Of a stretch of DNA of 64,000 nt, positions 1 to 8,867 are shown piece by piece. Numbering within the stretch: the stretch's first letter is position 1; each line of letters begins with the position of its first letter. Source of the stretch: Streptomyces melanogenes (GTDB lineage: Bacteria > Actinomycetota > Actinomycetes > Streptomycetales > Streptomycetaceae); assembly GCF_014649795.1 (NCBI RefSeq), contig NZ_BMTS01000003.1, positions 186,001 to 250,000 on the forward strand. The letters are read 5' to 3'. The notes below the pieces were generated by a model. That model was not told the origin of the DNA. It was given only the letters and a program-made list of their open reading frames with translations, and made no database searches. A program made the translations under genes and the position numbers.

Positions 1-86
1 CCCGGCATCGCCAGGGCCTCCTCCTTGAGGGGCGTCCCGCGCCCCCCGCCGGCCTTTCCTTCGGAGGGCGGGAGCAGCACGAGCAC
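1..86 (-). CDS. yaaA: YaaA-family (DUF328) peroxide stress protein, N-terminal fragment
   Basis: Only the first 28 codons are in the window; the gene runs off the left edge. The minus strand starts with GTG at 86, preceded by AAGGAG at 92-97, and reads MLVLLPPSEGKAGGGRGTPL, which matches the N-terminal LLPPSEGK signature of YaaA/DUF328 proteins. In Escherichia coli YaaA limits intracellular iron during hydrogen peroxide stress and binds DNA; the role here is inferred from the family. It is divergent from the RNB ribonuclease gene, with a large palindromic repeat between them. Confidence 0.75.
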   Translation of the reverse strand, partial: MLVLLPPSEGKAGGGRGTPLKEEALAMP

Positions 87-142
87 GGGGTCTCCTTGGG
101 GGGTGGTACGGACGGGGGTGCGGCCCCAGCCCAGATTAAGCC

Positions 143-420
143 CCCACCCCGCCCCTTCCCTAAACCCTCCGGGGGTGGGTGGGGGTGGAGGTGGCTTTGC
201 CGGGAGCTGCGCCCCCGGACCCCGGACCTCGTTCGTCCGCGGACCGTGGCCGGTTGCTCGCGCAGTTCCCCGCGCCCCTAAAAATGCCGCTGCGCGGCAA
301 TCCTCTGGGCGGCCCGGAGGGGCGCTTCTAGGGGCGAGGGGAACTGCGCGACCAGCCATCCACGGTCCGCAGACAGAGAGCTCCCTCGGAGAGTTTCGGG
401 AAGGGGCGGGGTGGGGGACC
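143..420. repeat. Composite ~280-bp inverted repeat with GCGCAGTTCCCC core
   Basis: The region between yaaA and the ribonuclease gene is a nested palindrome. Outer arms are CCCACCCCGCCCCTTCCC (143-160) and the inverse GGGAAGGGGCGGGGTGGG (399-416). Inside lie GTCCGCGGACCGTGG and its inverse near 360-375, and the core CGCAGTTCCCCGCGCCCCT (261-279) opposite AGGGGCGAGGGGAACTGCGCG (330-350). The same composite occurs at 47967-48183 and shorter forms occur elsewhere. The left arm also holds an intact copy of the attachment site used by the mobile element at 39-48 kb. Function unknown; the shape suits a bidirectional terminator. Confidence 0.85.
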
Positions 421-462
421 CCAAAACGGGCCGAGACGCCGCGCGCAGCCTACGCTCGGGGC

Positions 463-1896
463 ATGCCTCGCCGTCACCTCCGTATGACCGGCGCAGCCGA
501 CCCGCTGAGGGCTGCCCTGCGCGACCTCCGCACCACCCTCGACGTCCCCGAGGACTTCCCCCCGGACGCCCTCGCCGAGGCGGACAGAGCCGCGGGCAAC
601 CCCCGCCTGCCCGCCCGAGACGCCACGGACCTCCCCTTCTTCACCATCGACCCACCCACCTCCATGGACCTGGACCAGGCCATGCACCTGGACAGGCGCG
701 CCAGCGGCTACCGCGTCCACTACGCCATCGCCGACGTCGCCGCCTTCGTCACCCCCGGCGCCCCCGTGGACACCGAGGCCCACCGTCGCGTGAACACCCT
801 CTACTTCCCCGACGAGCGCGTCCCGCTCCACCCGCCCGTGCTCAGCGAGGACGCCGCCAGCCTGCTCCCCGGCCGGGTGCGCCCCGCCGTCCTGTGGACC
901 ATCGACCTGGACGCCGACGGGGCCGCCACCGCCACCCACGTCGAGCGCGCCCTCGTCCGCAGCCGGGCCAAGCTCGACTACGAGGGGGCGCAGCGGCAGA
1001 TCGACGACGGCACCGCCGAGCCCGCCCTCGCCCTGCTCCGGGACATCGGGCGGCTGCGCGAACGGCAGGAGGTCGCCCGCGGCGGCATCTCCCTCAACGT
1101 CCCCGAGCAGGAGATCGTCGAGCGCGACGGCCGGTACGGCCTGGAGTACCGCGCCCCCCTCCCCGCCGACGGCTGGAACGCGCAGATCTCCCTGCTCACC
1201 GGCATGGCCGCCGCCGATCTGATGCTGGCGTACGGCACCGGCGTCCTGCGCACCCTCCCCAGCGCCCCGGACGGCGCCGTCGCCCGGCTGCGCCGCTCCG
1301 CGCAGGCGCTGGGCATCGACTGGCCGCACCACGTCCCGTACGCCCAGGTCGTCCGCTCCCTCGACCCGCGCGACCCGCATCACGCGGCGTTCCTCCAGGA
1401 GTGCACGACGCTGCTGCGCGGCGCCGGGTACACCGTGTTCACCGGCGGGAACGTCCCCGAGCACGCGGTGCACGCCGCCGTCGCCGACGAGTACACCCAC
1501 TGCACGGCGCCCCTGCGCCGCCTCGTGGACCGGTACGCCAGTGAGCTCTGCCTCGCGGCGGTCGGCGCCGCCGACGTACCCGAGTGGGTGCTCGCCGCGC
1601 TCGACGCGCTGCCGAAGGAGATGACCGAGGGGACCCGCCGGGCCAACACGGTCGAGCGCGAGTGCGTCGACCTCGTGGAGGCGGCCCTCCTCAAGGACCG
1701 CGTCGGCGAAGTCTTCGACGCGACCGTCGTCGATGTCGAGGACGACCAACCGGCCGCCGGAACGGTCCACTTGACCGACCCGGCCGTGGTGGCCCCCGTC
1801 AAGGGCAGCACCCCCCTGCCCCTGGGTGAACGCCTCCGGGTCCGGCTCACCCAGGCCGACCCGGGCACCGCGAAGGTGGAGTTCGCCCCCGCCTGA
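463..1896 (+). CDS. RNB-domain ribonuclease (RNase II/R family, short form)
   Basis: A 477-aa exoribonuclease-like protein expected to degrade single-stranded RNA 3' to 5'. The RNB active-site motif TIDPPTSMDLDQAM (about residues 61-74) carries the metal-binding aspartates, and the stretch around EYTHCTAPLRRLVDRYA matches the conserved RNB C-terminal region. It lacks the S1/cold-shock domains of full RNase R, as do many actinobacterial RNB proteins. ATG at 463 was chosen because the frame upstream is only repeat sequence; ATG 484 is an alternative. It sits next to yaaA and just upstream of rnpB. Confidence 0.88.
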   Translation: MPRRHLRMTGAADPLRAALRDLRTTLDVPEDFPPDALAEADRAAGNPRLPARDATDLPFFTIDPPTSMDLDQAMHLDRRASGYRVHYAIADVAAFVTPGAPVDTEAHRRVNTLYFPDERVPLHPPVLSEDAASLLPGRVRPAVLWTIDLDADGAATATHVERALVRSRAKLDYEGAQRQIDDGTAEPALALLRDIGRLRERQEVARGGISLNVPEQEIVERDGRYGLEYRAPLPADGWNAQISLLTGMAAADLMLAYGTGVLRTLPSAPDGAVARLRRSAQALGIDWPHHVPYAQVVRSLDPRDPHHAAFLQECTTLLRGAGYTVFTGGNVPEHAVHAAVADEYTHCTAPLRRLVDRYASELCLAAVGAADVPEWVLAALDALPKEMTEGTRRANTVERECVDLVEAALLKDRVGEVFDATVVDVEDDQPAAGTVHLTDPAVVAPVKGSTPLPLGERLRVRLTQADPGTAKVEFAPA

Positions 1897-1944
1897 CGGC
1901 GGCGGCAGCGCGACCGCCCGCCCGGCAGGTAGCATGGTCGGCAC

Positions 1945-2352
1945 GGCAGACGAGCCGGGCGGACGGCCGCGTGGGGATCCTCGGATCCTCCCGAGGAACG
2001 TCCGGGCTCCACAGGGCAGGGTGGTGGGTAACGCCCACCCGGGGTGACCCGCGGGACAGTGCCACAGAGAACAGACCGCCCAGCACTCTGGTGCTGGGTA
2101 AGGGTGAAACGGTGGTGTAAGAGACCACCAGCGCCTGGGGTGACTCAGGCGGCTAGGTAAACCCCACCCGGAGCAAGGTCAAGAGGGAGCACCCCGGTGC
2201 TCCTGCGCGGACGTTCGAGGGCTGCCCGCCCGAGTCCGCGGGTAGACCGCACGAGGCCGGTGGCAACACCGGTCCTAGATGGATGGCCGTCTCCCCGGCC
2301 GCCGCGAGGCGACCGGGCGACAGAACCCGGCGTACAGCCCGACTCGTCTGCC
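1945..2352 (+). ncRNA. rnpB: RNase P RNA (catalytic subunit, type A)
   Basis: The ~408-nt sequence has the hallmarks of bacterial RNase P RNA. A P1 helix is formed by GGCAGACGAG at the 5' end and CTCGTCTGCC at the 3' end. The conserved block GAGGAACGTCCGGGCTCC starts at 1993, and the 3' conserved block with ACAGAACCCGGCGTACAG lies at 2320-2337. The RNA is the catalytic part of the ribozyme that removes 5' leaders from tRNA precursors. It lies between the RNB ribonuclease gene and a small NTF2-like gene on the same strand. Ends are set by P1 pairing and may differ by a few bases. Confidence 0.95.
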
Positions 2353-2467
2353 GTTCCCCACGTCCCCCTCCGCTGGCGGGACCCGTGGGGATGGGGTGAG
2401 CTGGGAGGCGGGCCCGTCCGGGGTGGACGCGCCCGGTCCCGTAGCCCCCGCACCGGAGGTGCCCCCC

Positions 2468-2791
2468 ATGTCCGTCCCCGTCGACCAGCTCAGCGCCCCG
2501 GCCGTCCGCGCCTTCGTCACCGCGCTCAACGCGAACGACCGCGCCGCCTTCCAGTCGGCGCTCACGCCCGGCGCGACCATGTCCGACGACGGGTCGGACC
2601 GGGACGTGTCCGACTGGACCGAGCGGGAGGTCTTCTCCTCCAACGGCCACATGGACATCGAGAAGGAGAGCGACGGCGGCCTCTCGCTGATCGTGAACTA
2701 CCGCAACGACACCTGGGGCGAGATGCGGACCGCCTGGCGCTTCGAGGTCGAAGGCGGAAAGGTCAGCCGCTTCGAGACCGGGCAGGCGTAG
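2468..2791 (+). CDS. NTF2/SnoaL-like fold small protein
   Basis: A 107-aa protein beginning MSVPVDQLSAPAVRAFVTAL at ATG 2468. The layout (helical start with FVTALNANDRAAFQSALTPGA, then alternating strands ending WRFEVEGGKVSRFETGQA) fits the NTF2/SnoaL-like alpha+beta cone fold. Such proteins are small-molecule-binding or ketosteroid-isomerase-like enzymes; no catalytic residues can be assigned, so substrate and function are unknown. It lies about 115 bases after rnpB, and convergent with the phzF-like gene 24 bases away. Confidence 0.65.
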   Translation: MSVPVDQLSAPAVRAFVTALNANDRAAFQSALTPGATMSDDGSDRDVSDWTEREVFSSNGHMDIEKESDGGLSLIVNYRNDTWGEMRTAWRFEVEGGKVSRFETGQA

Positions 2792-2815
2792 TCCGGCGCC
2801 CCCGGATCAGTCCGG

Positions 2816-3673
2816 TCAGTCCGGGATACGGGTGCCCGTGCCGCCCACCCGTACGCGCGCGTCGCCCTTGCGCAGCGTCACCGTCAGGACGCCGGGGCGG
2901 CCCAGGTCCTCGCCCTGGTGGAGGGTGAGGACGGACTCCTCGGGGACCAGGCCGAGTTCGCGCAGGTACGCGCCGAAGGCCACCGCGGCCGCGCCCGTCG
3001 CGGGGTCCTCCACGACGCCGCCGACCGGGAACGGGGCGCGGACGTGGAAGACCGTGTCCGACTCGCGCCACGCCAGCTGAAGCGTCGTCAGGTCGAGCCG
3101 CAGCATCAGCGTGGCGAGCCGGTCGAAGTCGTAGTCGAGGTCCGCCAGGCGCTCGCGGGTGGCGGCGCCGAGGACGAGGTGGCGGGCTCCGGCGTACGCG
3201 ATGCGCGGCGGCAGGGCCGGGTCGAGGTCGGCGGCGGGCCAGTCGAGCGCGGCGAGCGCCTCGGCGAGGTCGTCGGGGGCGATGTCCACGCTGTGCGGCT
3301 CGACGCTGGTGAGCGTGGCCCGCAGGGCGCCGTCCTCCTCGGTGACGGTCACCGGGACGGGGCCGACGGAGGTCGCGAAGAGCAACTCGCCCGGGCCGAT
3401 CCGGTCGCCCAGTGCCACGGCCGTCGCGACGGTGGCGTGCCCGCAGAACGAGACCTCGGCCTTCGGGCTGAAGTACCGGATGCTGAACGCGCGCCCCGCC
3501 TCGCCGAGGCCCTCCGGGGCGGCGGTCAGGAACGCGGTCTCGCTGTACCCGAGCTCGGCGGCGATCGCGAGCATGTCACTGTCATCAAGCCCGGAGGCGT
3601 CCAGGACGACCCCGGCGGGGTTGCCGCCGGCGGGGTCGGAGGAGAAGGCGGTGTAACGCAGCACGTCTGTCAT
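2816..3673 (-). CDS. PhzF-family isomerase/epimerase
   Basis: A 285-aa protein starting MTDVLRYTAFSSDPAGGNPA. The PhzF signatures are present: GNPAGVV near the N-terminus, GYSETAF carrying the family's catalytic glutamate (about residue 45), EVSFCGHATVATA, and a C-terminal EDPATGAAAVAFG. PhzF catalyses an isomerisation in phenazine synthesis, but most chromosomal homologues have unknown substrates, and no phenazine genes are present here. The downstream ATG at 3673 was preferred over a 14-residue upstream extension that does not resemble the family. A second PhzF homologue lies at 20457-21134. Confidence 0.85.
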   Translation of the reverse strand: MTDVLRYTAFSSDPAGGNPAGVVLDASGLDDSDMLAIAAELGYSETAFLTAAPEGLGEAGRAFSIRYFSPKAEVSFCGHATVATAVALGDRIGPGELLFATSVGPVPVTVTEEDGALRATLTSVEPHSVDIAPDDLAEALAALDWPAADLDPALPPRIAYAGARHLVLGAATRERLADLDYDFDRLATLMLRLDLTTLQLAWRESDTVFHVRAPFPVGGVVEDPATGAAAVAFGAYLRELGLVPEESVLTLHQGEDLGRPGVLTVTLRKGDARVRVGGTGTRIPD

Positions 3674-3737
3674 GCCGTGATCAACTCCGGGTACGGGGCG
3701 ATCATTCCCGGGCACTAGGCGTGCTGCCTCCCCTCGT

Positions 3738-3778
3738 TGTGGGCAGGCGTGCCGCCCTTAGCGGCACGATTGCCCACA
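3738..3778 (-). terminator. Stem-loop terminator after the SDR gene
   Basis: TGTGGGCA-GG-CGTGCCGC (3738-3755) pairs with GCGGCACG-AT-TGCCCACA (3761-3778) around a 5-nt loop, giving 16 base pairs with a 2-nt internal bulge. It lies between two minus-strand genes and should separate the SDR transcript from the phzF-like gene downstream. The stem is symmetric and could act on either strand. Confidence 0.7.
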
Positions 3779-3797
3779 GCGGCGGCGTGAGGGGCCC

Positions 3798-4562
3798 TCA
3801 GCCTCGGCCGATGTACGGCATCGTCGTCGCCATCACCGTTGCGAACTGGACGTTTGCCTCCAGGGGGAGTTCCGCCATGTGGAGGACCGTGCGGGCCACG
3901 TCCGCCGCGTCCATGACCGGCTCCACCGCCAGCGCCCCGTTCGCCTGCGGCACACCCGTCCGCATCCGCGCCGTCATCTCCGTGGCCGCGTTGCCGATGT
4001 CGATCTGGCCGACGGCGATCCGGTAGGGGCGGCCGTCGAGGGAGAGCGCCTTCGTCAGGCCGGTCATCGCGTGCTTGGTCGCCGTGTACGCCACCGAGTT
4101 CGGCCGCGGCACATGCGCCGAGATCGAGCCGTTGTTGATGATCCGGCCGCCCTGCGGGTCCTGCGCCTTCATCTGCCGGAACGCCGCCTGCGCGCACAGG
4201 AACGCCCCGTTGAGGTTGGTGTCGACGACATGGCGCCACGCCTCGTACGCCAGGTCTTCCACCGCGACCCCGCCGGGCCCGAACGTCCCCGCGTTGTTGA
4301 ACAGCAGGTCCAGCCGCCCGTACCGCTCCCGTACCGCCTCGAACAGGGCCGCCACCTCGGCCGGTGACGTCACGTCCGTAGGGAGGGGGAGGACGTCGGC
4401 GTCGGGGCCCGCCAGGGCCGCCGTCTCCTCCAGGGGCTCCGGGCGGCGGCCCGCCACGGCCACCGACCAGCCCGCCGCGGCCAGCGTGAGCGCCACGGAG
4501 CGGCCGATTCCGGAGCCGGCGCCGGTGACGACGGCGGTCTTGCGCGCTGCGGATGCGTTCAT
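3798..4562 (-). CDS. Short-chain dehydrogenase/reductase (SDR)
   Basis: A 254-aa classical SDR. The cofactor-binding TGAGSGIG lies at about residues 12-19, followed by NNAG, the catalytic serine in [10 protein letters not shown] and the YTATK active-site Tyr/Lys. SDRs oxidise or reduce alcohols/ketones with NAD(P)(H); the substrate cannot be told. ATG 4562 ([18 protein letters not shown]) is the usual distance from the Rossmann motif, and the longer open frame upstream is the antisense of the MFS gene. It is divergent from the MFS exporter, with 133 bases between starts. Confidence 0.88.
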   Translation of the reverse strand: MNASAARKTAVVTGAGSGIGRSVALTLAAAGWSVAVAGRRPEPLEETAALAGPDADVLPLPTDVTSPAEVAALFEAVRERYGRLDLLFNNAGTFGPGGVAVEDLAYEAWRHVVDTNLNGAFLCAQAAFRQMKAQDPQGGRIINNGSISAHVPRPNSVAYTATKHAMTGLTKALSLDGRPYRIAVGQIDIGNAATEMTARMRTGVPQANGALAVEPVMDAADVARTVLHMAELPLEANVQFATVMATTMPYIGRG

Positions 4563-4695
4563 GGTCCGGAGCGTACGGGAGCGGTCCGGGCCCCGCGCCG
4601 TGCTGTCCGGGATGTGGTCCCGAGCACCCCCACCGGCCTGAGAGCATGGATGCTTGAAACTACAACGGTCGGTACGGCCGGAAGCGGAGACACCC

Positions 4696-5961
4696 ATGGC
4701 GGAGACCAGCCGGACCGCACCGGCCCCGATACCGGCCGCGGCCCCCGCCGCCGCCCGCCGCGCCGGTCTGCTGGTCACGCTGGTCCTCGGCGGGCTCACC
4801 GCGCTCCCGCCGCTCTCCATGGACATGTACCTGCCCGCCCTGCCCGAGGTCACCGGCGCGCTCCACGCGCCCGCCGCGACCGTGCAGCTCACGCTCACCG
4901 CGTGCCTGGCGGGCATGGCGCTCGGCCAGCTGGTCGTCGGGCCGATGAGCGACAAGTGGGGCCGCCGCAGGCCGCTGCTCGTCGGCATGGTCGTGTACGT
5001 CGTCGCCACCGCCGTCTGCGCCTTCGCGCCCGGCGCCGGACTGCTCATCGCCTTCCGGCTGCTCCAGGGCCTGGCGGGCGCGGCGGGCATAGTGATCGCC
5101 CGGGCGGTGGTGCGCGACCTGTACGACGGCGTCGAGATGGCCCGGTTCTTCTCCACCCTGATGCTGATCTCCGGCGCCGCCCCCGTGGTGGCCCCGCTGA
5201 TCGGCGGGCAGGTGCTGCGGCTGACCGACTGGCGCGGGGTGTTCGTGGTGCTCACCGCGGTCGGGGTGCTGCTCACCCTCTTCGTGTGGCGGTGCCTGGG
5301 CGAGACGCTGCCGCCGCAGCGGCGGCACGAGGGCGGGGTCGGCGAGGCCCTGCGCACGATGGGCTCGCTGCTCAGGGACCGGGTCTTCACCGGATACGTA
5401 CTGGCCGGCGGGCTCGCCTTCGCCGCGCTCTTCTCGTACATCTCGGCCTCCCCGTTCGTGATCCAGGAGATCTACGGGGCCTCGCCGCAGACCTTCTCGC
5501 TCCTGTTCGGGCTCAACTCGGTCGGCCTGGTCGCGGCCGGGCAGATCAACGGGAAGCTGCTGGTGGGCCGGGTCAGCCTCGACAAGGTGCTGGTGTACTC
5601 GCTGAGCACGGTGGTGCTGGCGGCGGTGGCGCTGCTCGTGATGACGTCCGGGGTGTTCGGCGACCCCGGCCTCGCGCCGGTCGCGGCCGGGCTGTTCGTG
5701 CTGATGTCCGCGATGGGCATGGCCACGCCCAACACCACGGCCCAGGCCCTGATGCGCACACCGCACGCGGCGGGCTCCGCGTCCGCGCTGCTCGGCACGT
5801 CGTCGTTCCTGATCGGCGCGGTGGCGTCACCGCTGGTGGGGATCGCGGGGGAGGGGACGGCGGTGCCGATGGCGGTGGTGCAGCTGGTGTCGGGCGTGGC
5901 GGCGCTGCTGTGCTTCCTGGTGCTGTGCAGGCCGTGGCAGCGGCAGTCGGCCGAGGTCTGA
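4696..5961 (+). CDS. MFS drug exporter, Bcr/CflA family
   Basis: A 421-aa, 12-helix major facilitator. The N-terminal [14 protein letters not shown] stretch is the hallmark of the Bcr/CflA subfamily, and the loop motif [14 protein letters not shown] is the MFS motif A between helices 2 and 3. These proteins export drugs such as bicyclomycin or chloramphenicol by proton antiport; the substrate is not predictable. ATG 4696 is preceded by GGAGA with good spacing; an upstream TTG (4654) is less likely. It is divergent from the SDR gene and followed by the Rsm22-like gene after 32 bases. Confidence 0.88.
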   Translation: MAETSRTAPAPIPAAAPAAARRAGLLVTLVLGGLTALPPLSMDMYLPALPEVTGALHAPAATVQLTLTACLAGMALGQLVVGPMSDKWGRRRPLLVGMVVYVVATAVCAFAPGAGLLIAFRLLQGLAGAAGIVIARAVVRDLYDGVEMARFFSTLMLISGAAPVVAPLIGGQVLRLTDWRGVFVVLTAVGVLLTLFVWRCLGETLPPQRRHEGGVGEALRTMGSLLRDRVFTGYVLAGGLAFAALFSYISASPFVIQEIYGASPQTFSLLFGLNSVGLVAAGQINGKLLVGRVSLDKVLVYSLSTVVLAAVALLVMTSGVFGDPGLAPVAAGLFVLMSAMGMATPNTTAQALMRTPHAAGSASALLGTSSFLIGAVASPLVGIAGEGTAVPMAVVQLVSGVAALLCFLVLCRPWQRQSAEV

Positions 5962-5993
5962 GCCACCCCGCCTGCCGCCCGTAGAATCCCCGG

Positions 5994-6983
5994 GTGAACG
6001 AGAACGTCCCCGTCCCGCAGGTCCTGCGCTCCGCCCTCGCCGGGCTGCTCGACGGGCTGCCGCCGTCGCAGGCCGCGCAGGCCGTCGACCGGCTGATCGC
6101 CAACTACCGGGGCGCCACCCAGACCCACGCGCCGGTGCTGCGCGACCGCTCCGACGTGGCCGCGTACGCCGCGTACCGGATGCCCGCGACCTTCGAGGCG
6201 GTACGGTCCGCCCTCGCCGCCCTCCAGGACGCCGTCCCGGACTGGACCCCGGCCACCCACACCGACGTCGGCGGCGGCACCGGCGCGGCGAGCTGGGCGG
6301 TCGCGGAGGCGTGGGACGCCGCGACCACCGTCCTGGACTGGGCCGAGCCCGCGCTCGCGATCGGCCGCGAACTCGCCGACGCCTCCGGCATCGAGGGCCT
6401 CGGCGCGATCCGCTGGGAGCGGGCCCGGATCGGCACGGCGCTGAGCCTGCCGGAGACCGACCTCGTCACCGTCTCGTACGTACTGAACGAGCTCACCCCC
6501 GACGACCGCCGCGCGCTCGTGGACACCGCCGCCCGCGCCGCGACCGGCGCCGTGGTCATCGTCGAGCCGGGCACCCCGGACGGGTACGCCCGGATCATCG
6601 AGGCGCGGGACCGGCTGATCGCGGCCGGGTTCACCGTCGCCGCGCCCTGCCCGCACAGCGCCGCCTGCCCCATCGAGCCGGGCACGGACTGGTGCCACTT
6701 CTCCGCCCGGGTCAGCCGCTCGTCCCTGCACCGGCAGGTCAAGGGCGGCTCACTGGCGTACGAGGACGAGAAGTTCAGCTACGTCGCGGCCGTGCGGGGG
6801 GCGGCCTCGGCCGCCGGGAACCGGGTCGTGCGAAGGCCGCAGATCCGCAAGGGGCAGGTGCTGCTGGATCTGTGCACGGTGGAGGAGGGGCTGCGCCGCG
6901 AGACCGTCACGAAGCGCCACGGTGCCCTGTACCGGGCGGCCCGGGACGCGTCGTGGGGCGACGCGTGGCCTCCGGCCGAGTAG
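5994..6983 (+). CDS. Rsm22-like (small ribosomal subunit) methyltransferase-fold protein
   Basis: A 329-aa protein, GTG start. A Rossmann-like SAM motif DVGGGTGAASWAVAEA (about residues 90-105) is followed by VTVSYVLNELT. A later cysteine-rich segment (CPHSAACPIEPGTDWCHFSAR) and the basic C-terminus match the Rsm22/mitochondrial S22 family, which combines a methyltransferase fold with a metal or iron-sulfur cysteine cluster. In mitochondria Rsm22/METTL17 helps assemble the small ribosomal subunit; the bacterial role is inferred. It may be co-transcribed with the MFS gene. Confidence 0.82.
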   Translation: MNENVPVPQVLRSALAGLLDGLPPSQAAQAVDRLIANYRGATQTHAPVLRDRSDVAAYAAYRMPATFEAVRSALAALQDAVPDWTPATHTDVGGGTGAASWAVAEAWDAATTVLDWAEPALAIGRELADASGIEGLGAIRWERARIGTALSLPETDLVTVSYVLNELTPDDRRALVDTAARAATGAVVIVEPGTPDGYARIIEARDRLIAAGFTVAAPCPHSAACPIEPGTDWCHFSARVSRSSLHRQVKGGSLAYEDEKFSYVAAVRGAASAAGNRVVRRPQIRKGQVLLDLCTVEEGLRRETVTKRHGALYRAARDASWGDAWPPAE

Positions 6984-6992
6984 GCCGCTCTT

Positions 6993-7135
6993 CGTCTGCG
7001 GGCCGGTGGCGGGCTGGTCGCGCAGTTCCCCGCGCCCCTGAAGATGCCGCTCCGCGGCAATCCCCGGGGCTCCCCGGAGGGGAGCTTCTAGGGGCGCGGG
7101 GAACTGCGCGCTCAGCCACAGACGGCCCGCAGACG
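6993..7135. repeat. GCGCAGTTCCCC palindromic repeat, full copy
   Basis: CGTCTGCGGGCCGGTGG...GGTCGCGCAGTTCCCC on the left is mirrored by GGGGAACTGCGCGCTCAGCC...GGCCCGCAGACG on the right; the core halves are at 7021-7039 and 7090-7110. It lies between convergent genes (Rsm22-like and ddaH), as expected for a bidirectional terminator. Confidence 0.85.
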
Positions 7136-7146
7136 ACTCACCGGGC

Positions 7147-7989
7147 CTAGACGCGCAGCTCCTGCGTGCAGCACTTCACGCTGCCCCCGCCTTTGAGCAG
7201 CTCACCGAGGTCCATCCCCACGGGAACGAACCCCCGCTCCCGCAGGGGCGAGAACAGCCCCACCGCCCCCTGTGGGAGCAGCACGTGGAGGCCGTCGCTC
7301 ACCGCGTTCAACCCCAACGCCCCCGCATCCTCCGCCGAGGCGATCACCGCGTCCGGGAACAGCCGCGCGAGCACCGCCCGGCTGCCGGGCGAGAAGGCGT
7401 CCGGGTAGTACATGATCTCGTCGGCCGAGTCGTCGAGGACGCACAGGGCCGTGTCCAGGTGGTAGTAGCGCGGGTCGACGAGGTCGAGCCCGATCACCGG
7501 GCGGCCGAAGAACTCCTGGGCCTCGTCGTGGGAGAGCGGGCTGGACCGGAAGCCGCGCCCGGCCAGCAGATAGGACGCGGTGACGGCGAAGTCGCCCTCG
7601 CCCTCGTTGATGTGGGACGGCTCGTGGATCTCGGTGAAGCCGTGGGCGCGGAACCAGTCCAGATGGGCCGCGGCCTCCGCCTCCCGTTCCGGGTGGGCGA
7701 AGCGGGCGCCGAGCACCCGGCCGTCGATCACGGTCGCCCCGTTCGCGGCGAAGACCATGTCGGGCAGGTCGGGGCGGGGTTCGAGCAGCTCGACGGTGTG
7801 GCCGAGCGCCCGGTAGCGGTCGCGCAGGTCCTCCCACTGGGCGAGGGCGAGCGGCAGGTCGACGGGCTTGGCGGGGTCCATCCAGGGGTTGATGGAGTAC
7901 GTGACCTTGAAGTGTGCCGGTGGGCACATCAGATAGCGCCGGGGTCTGGCGACTCGGGGTGCACTGAGGTCACGGGTCTCACTGAGCAA
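7147..7989 (-). CDS. ddaH: Dimethylargininase (DDAH) / amidinotransferase family
   Basis: A 280-aa hydrolase predicted to convert N-omega,N-omega-dimethylarginine to citrulline and dimethylamine. The catalytic triad is recognisable: the histidine in YYHLDTALCVLDD (about residue 175) and the nucleophilic cysteine near the C-terminus in GGGSVKCCTQELRV, plus acidic residues in HINEGEGDFA. The N-terminal RPRRYLMCPPAHF and DMVFAANGA segments are typical. The TTG start at 7989 is well supported by GAGGAG six bases upstream. It may serve arginine catabolism. Divergent from a tetR gene; related guanidino-modifying enzymes remain possible. Confidence 0.87.
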   Translation of the reverse strand: MLSETRDLSAPRVARPRRYLMCPPAHFKVTYSINPWMDPAKPVDLPLALAQWEDLRDRYRALGHTVELLEPRPDLPDMVFAANGATVIDGRVLGARFAHPEREAEAAAHLDWFRAHGFTEIHEPSHINEGEGDFAVTASYLLAGRGFRSSPLSHDEAQEFFGRPVIGLDLVDPRYYHLDTALCVLDDSADEIMYYPDAFSPGSRAVLARLFPDAVIASAEDAGALGLNAVSDGLHVLLPQGAVGLFSPLRERGFVPVGMDLGELLKGGGSVKCCTQELRV

Positions 7990-8121
7990 TGAGGGCTCCT
8001 CACGGACGACTTCGGCTGCACGCGCCGCAGCAGCGGCGGTGGTCAGCCCATGGTGCGTCCTGACCGGCGTTCGCGCAGTGATCCGTCCGGGTGTTTTTCG
8101 CCGCTTGCCCTGCGCGCGCCC

Positions 8122-8142
8122 TTGACAGAGACGATACGTTTC
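8122..8142 (+). promoter_or_regulatory. Probable tetR promoter with overlapping operator
   Basis: A consensus -35 TTGACA (8122-8127) is directly followed by the imperfect palindrome GAGACGATACGTTTC (8128-8142), 25 bases before the tetR ATG. TetR repressors usually bind such short palindromes in their own promoter, so autoregulation and control of the divergent ddaH gene are plausible. Confidence 0.5.
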
Positions 8143-8167
8143 GCCTCGGTGGCGCTAGGATCCCGGC

Positions 8168-8773
8168 ATGGCGAACAAGGGGCAGGCGCCCGACTCCACC
8201 CGCCGCAGCGAGCGCTCGCGGCGCGCGATCTACGACGCGGCGCTCTCCCTCGTCGGCGAGGCCGGGTACGCGAAGACGACCATCGAGGGCATCGCCGCCC
8301 GCGCCGGGGTCGGCAAGCAGACCATCTACCGCTGGTGGCCCTCCAAGGCGGCGGTCCTGCTCGAAGCGTTCGTCGACCTCAGCCACCAGGCGGTCCAGGG
8401 CGAGGTGGCCCTGCCCGACACCGGTGACCTGGCGGCCGACCTCAAGCTGGTGCTGCGCGCGACCGTCGACGAGCTCAACGACAACGCGACCGAGGCCCCC
8501 TACCGGGCGCTCGCCGCGGAGGGCGTCATCGACCCGCAGCTGTGCGCCGCGTTCGTACAGAACCTCCTGGAGCCGCAGCTGAAGCTGTACGTGGACCGGC
8601 TGCGGTCCGCCCAGGACGCGGGCGAGGTGCGCGCCGACGTCGACCCGCGCACCGCCCTGGAGCTGCTGGTCGGCCCGCTCTCGCACCGCTGGCTGCTGCG
8701 CACCCTGCCGCTCACCCACGCGTACGCGGACACCGTCGTCGACTACGCCCTGCGCGGACTCGCCCCCCGCTGA
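8168..8773 (+). CDS. TetR/AcrR-family transcriptional repressor
   Basis: A 201-aa regulator. The N-terminal helix-turn-helix spans about residues 15-60 with AGYAKTTIEGIAARAGVGKQ and TIYRWWPSKAAVLLEAF, the classic TetR pattern. The C-terminal ligand-binding half contains LLVGPLSHRWLLRTLPL, like the TetR_C_16-type domain. A TTGACA promoter with a palindrome lies immediately upstream. Divergent from ddaH, which is the obvious candidate target along with itself; the effector is unknown. Confidence 0.88.
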   Translation: MANKGQAPDSTRRSERSRRAIYDAALSLVGEAGYAKTTIEGIAARAGVGKQTIYRWWPSKAAVLLEAFVDLSHQAVQGEVALPDTGDLAADLKLVLRATVDELNDNATEAPYRALAAEGVIDPQLCAAFVQNLLEPQLKLYVDRLRSAQDAGEVRADVDPRTALELLVGPLSHRWLLRTLPLTHAYADTVVDYALRGLAPR

Positions 8774-8867
8774 GGGGCCCGGGTTGGGGGGTACGGCCTC
8801 GGGAGGCGCGCGATGGTGCGACCATGGGGGAAGGTTCTCGCGGGGCAACGGTGAGGTGAGGGGATAG

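Noticed and set aside
25..462. N-terminal extension of the ribonuclease frame back to base 25
   Set aside because: This part is translated repeat DNA and the antisense of yaaA; it has no RNase similarity and the family begins near MTGAADPLRAALR.
328..1944. Long open frame on the minus strand across the RNB ribonuclease gene
   Set aside because: It is the high-GC antisense shadow: the product is low-complexity Gly/Val/Arg with no family motifs, while the plus strand carries intact RNB catalytic residues. The same applies to the long frames opposite the SARP gene (25970-29341), glnE (60137-63508) and the S53 protease (48180-50312).
2816..3673. PhzF proteins as evidence for phenazine biosynthesis
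   Set aside because: No phzA/B/D/E/G partners occur nearby; lone PhzF homologues are common in streptomycetes.
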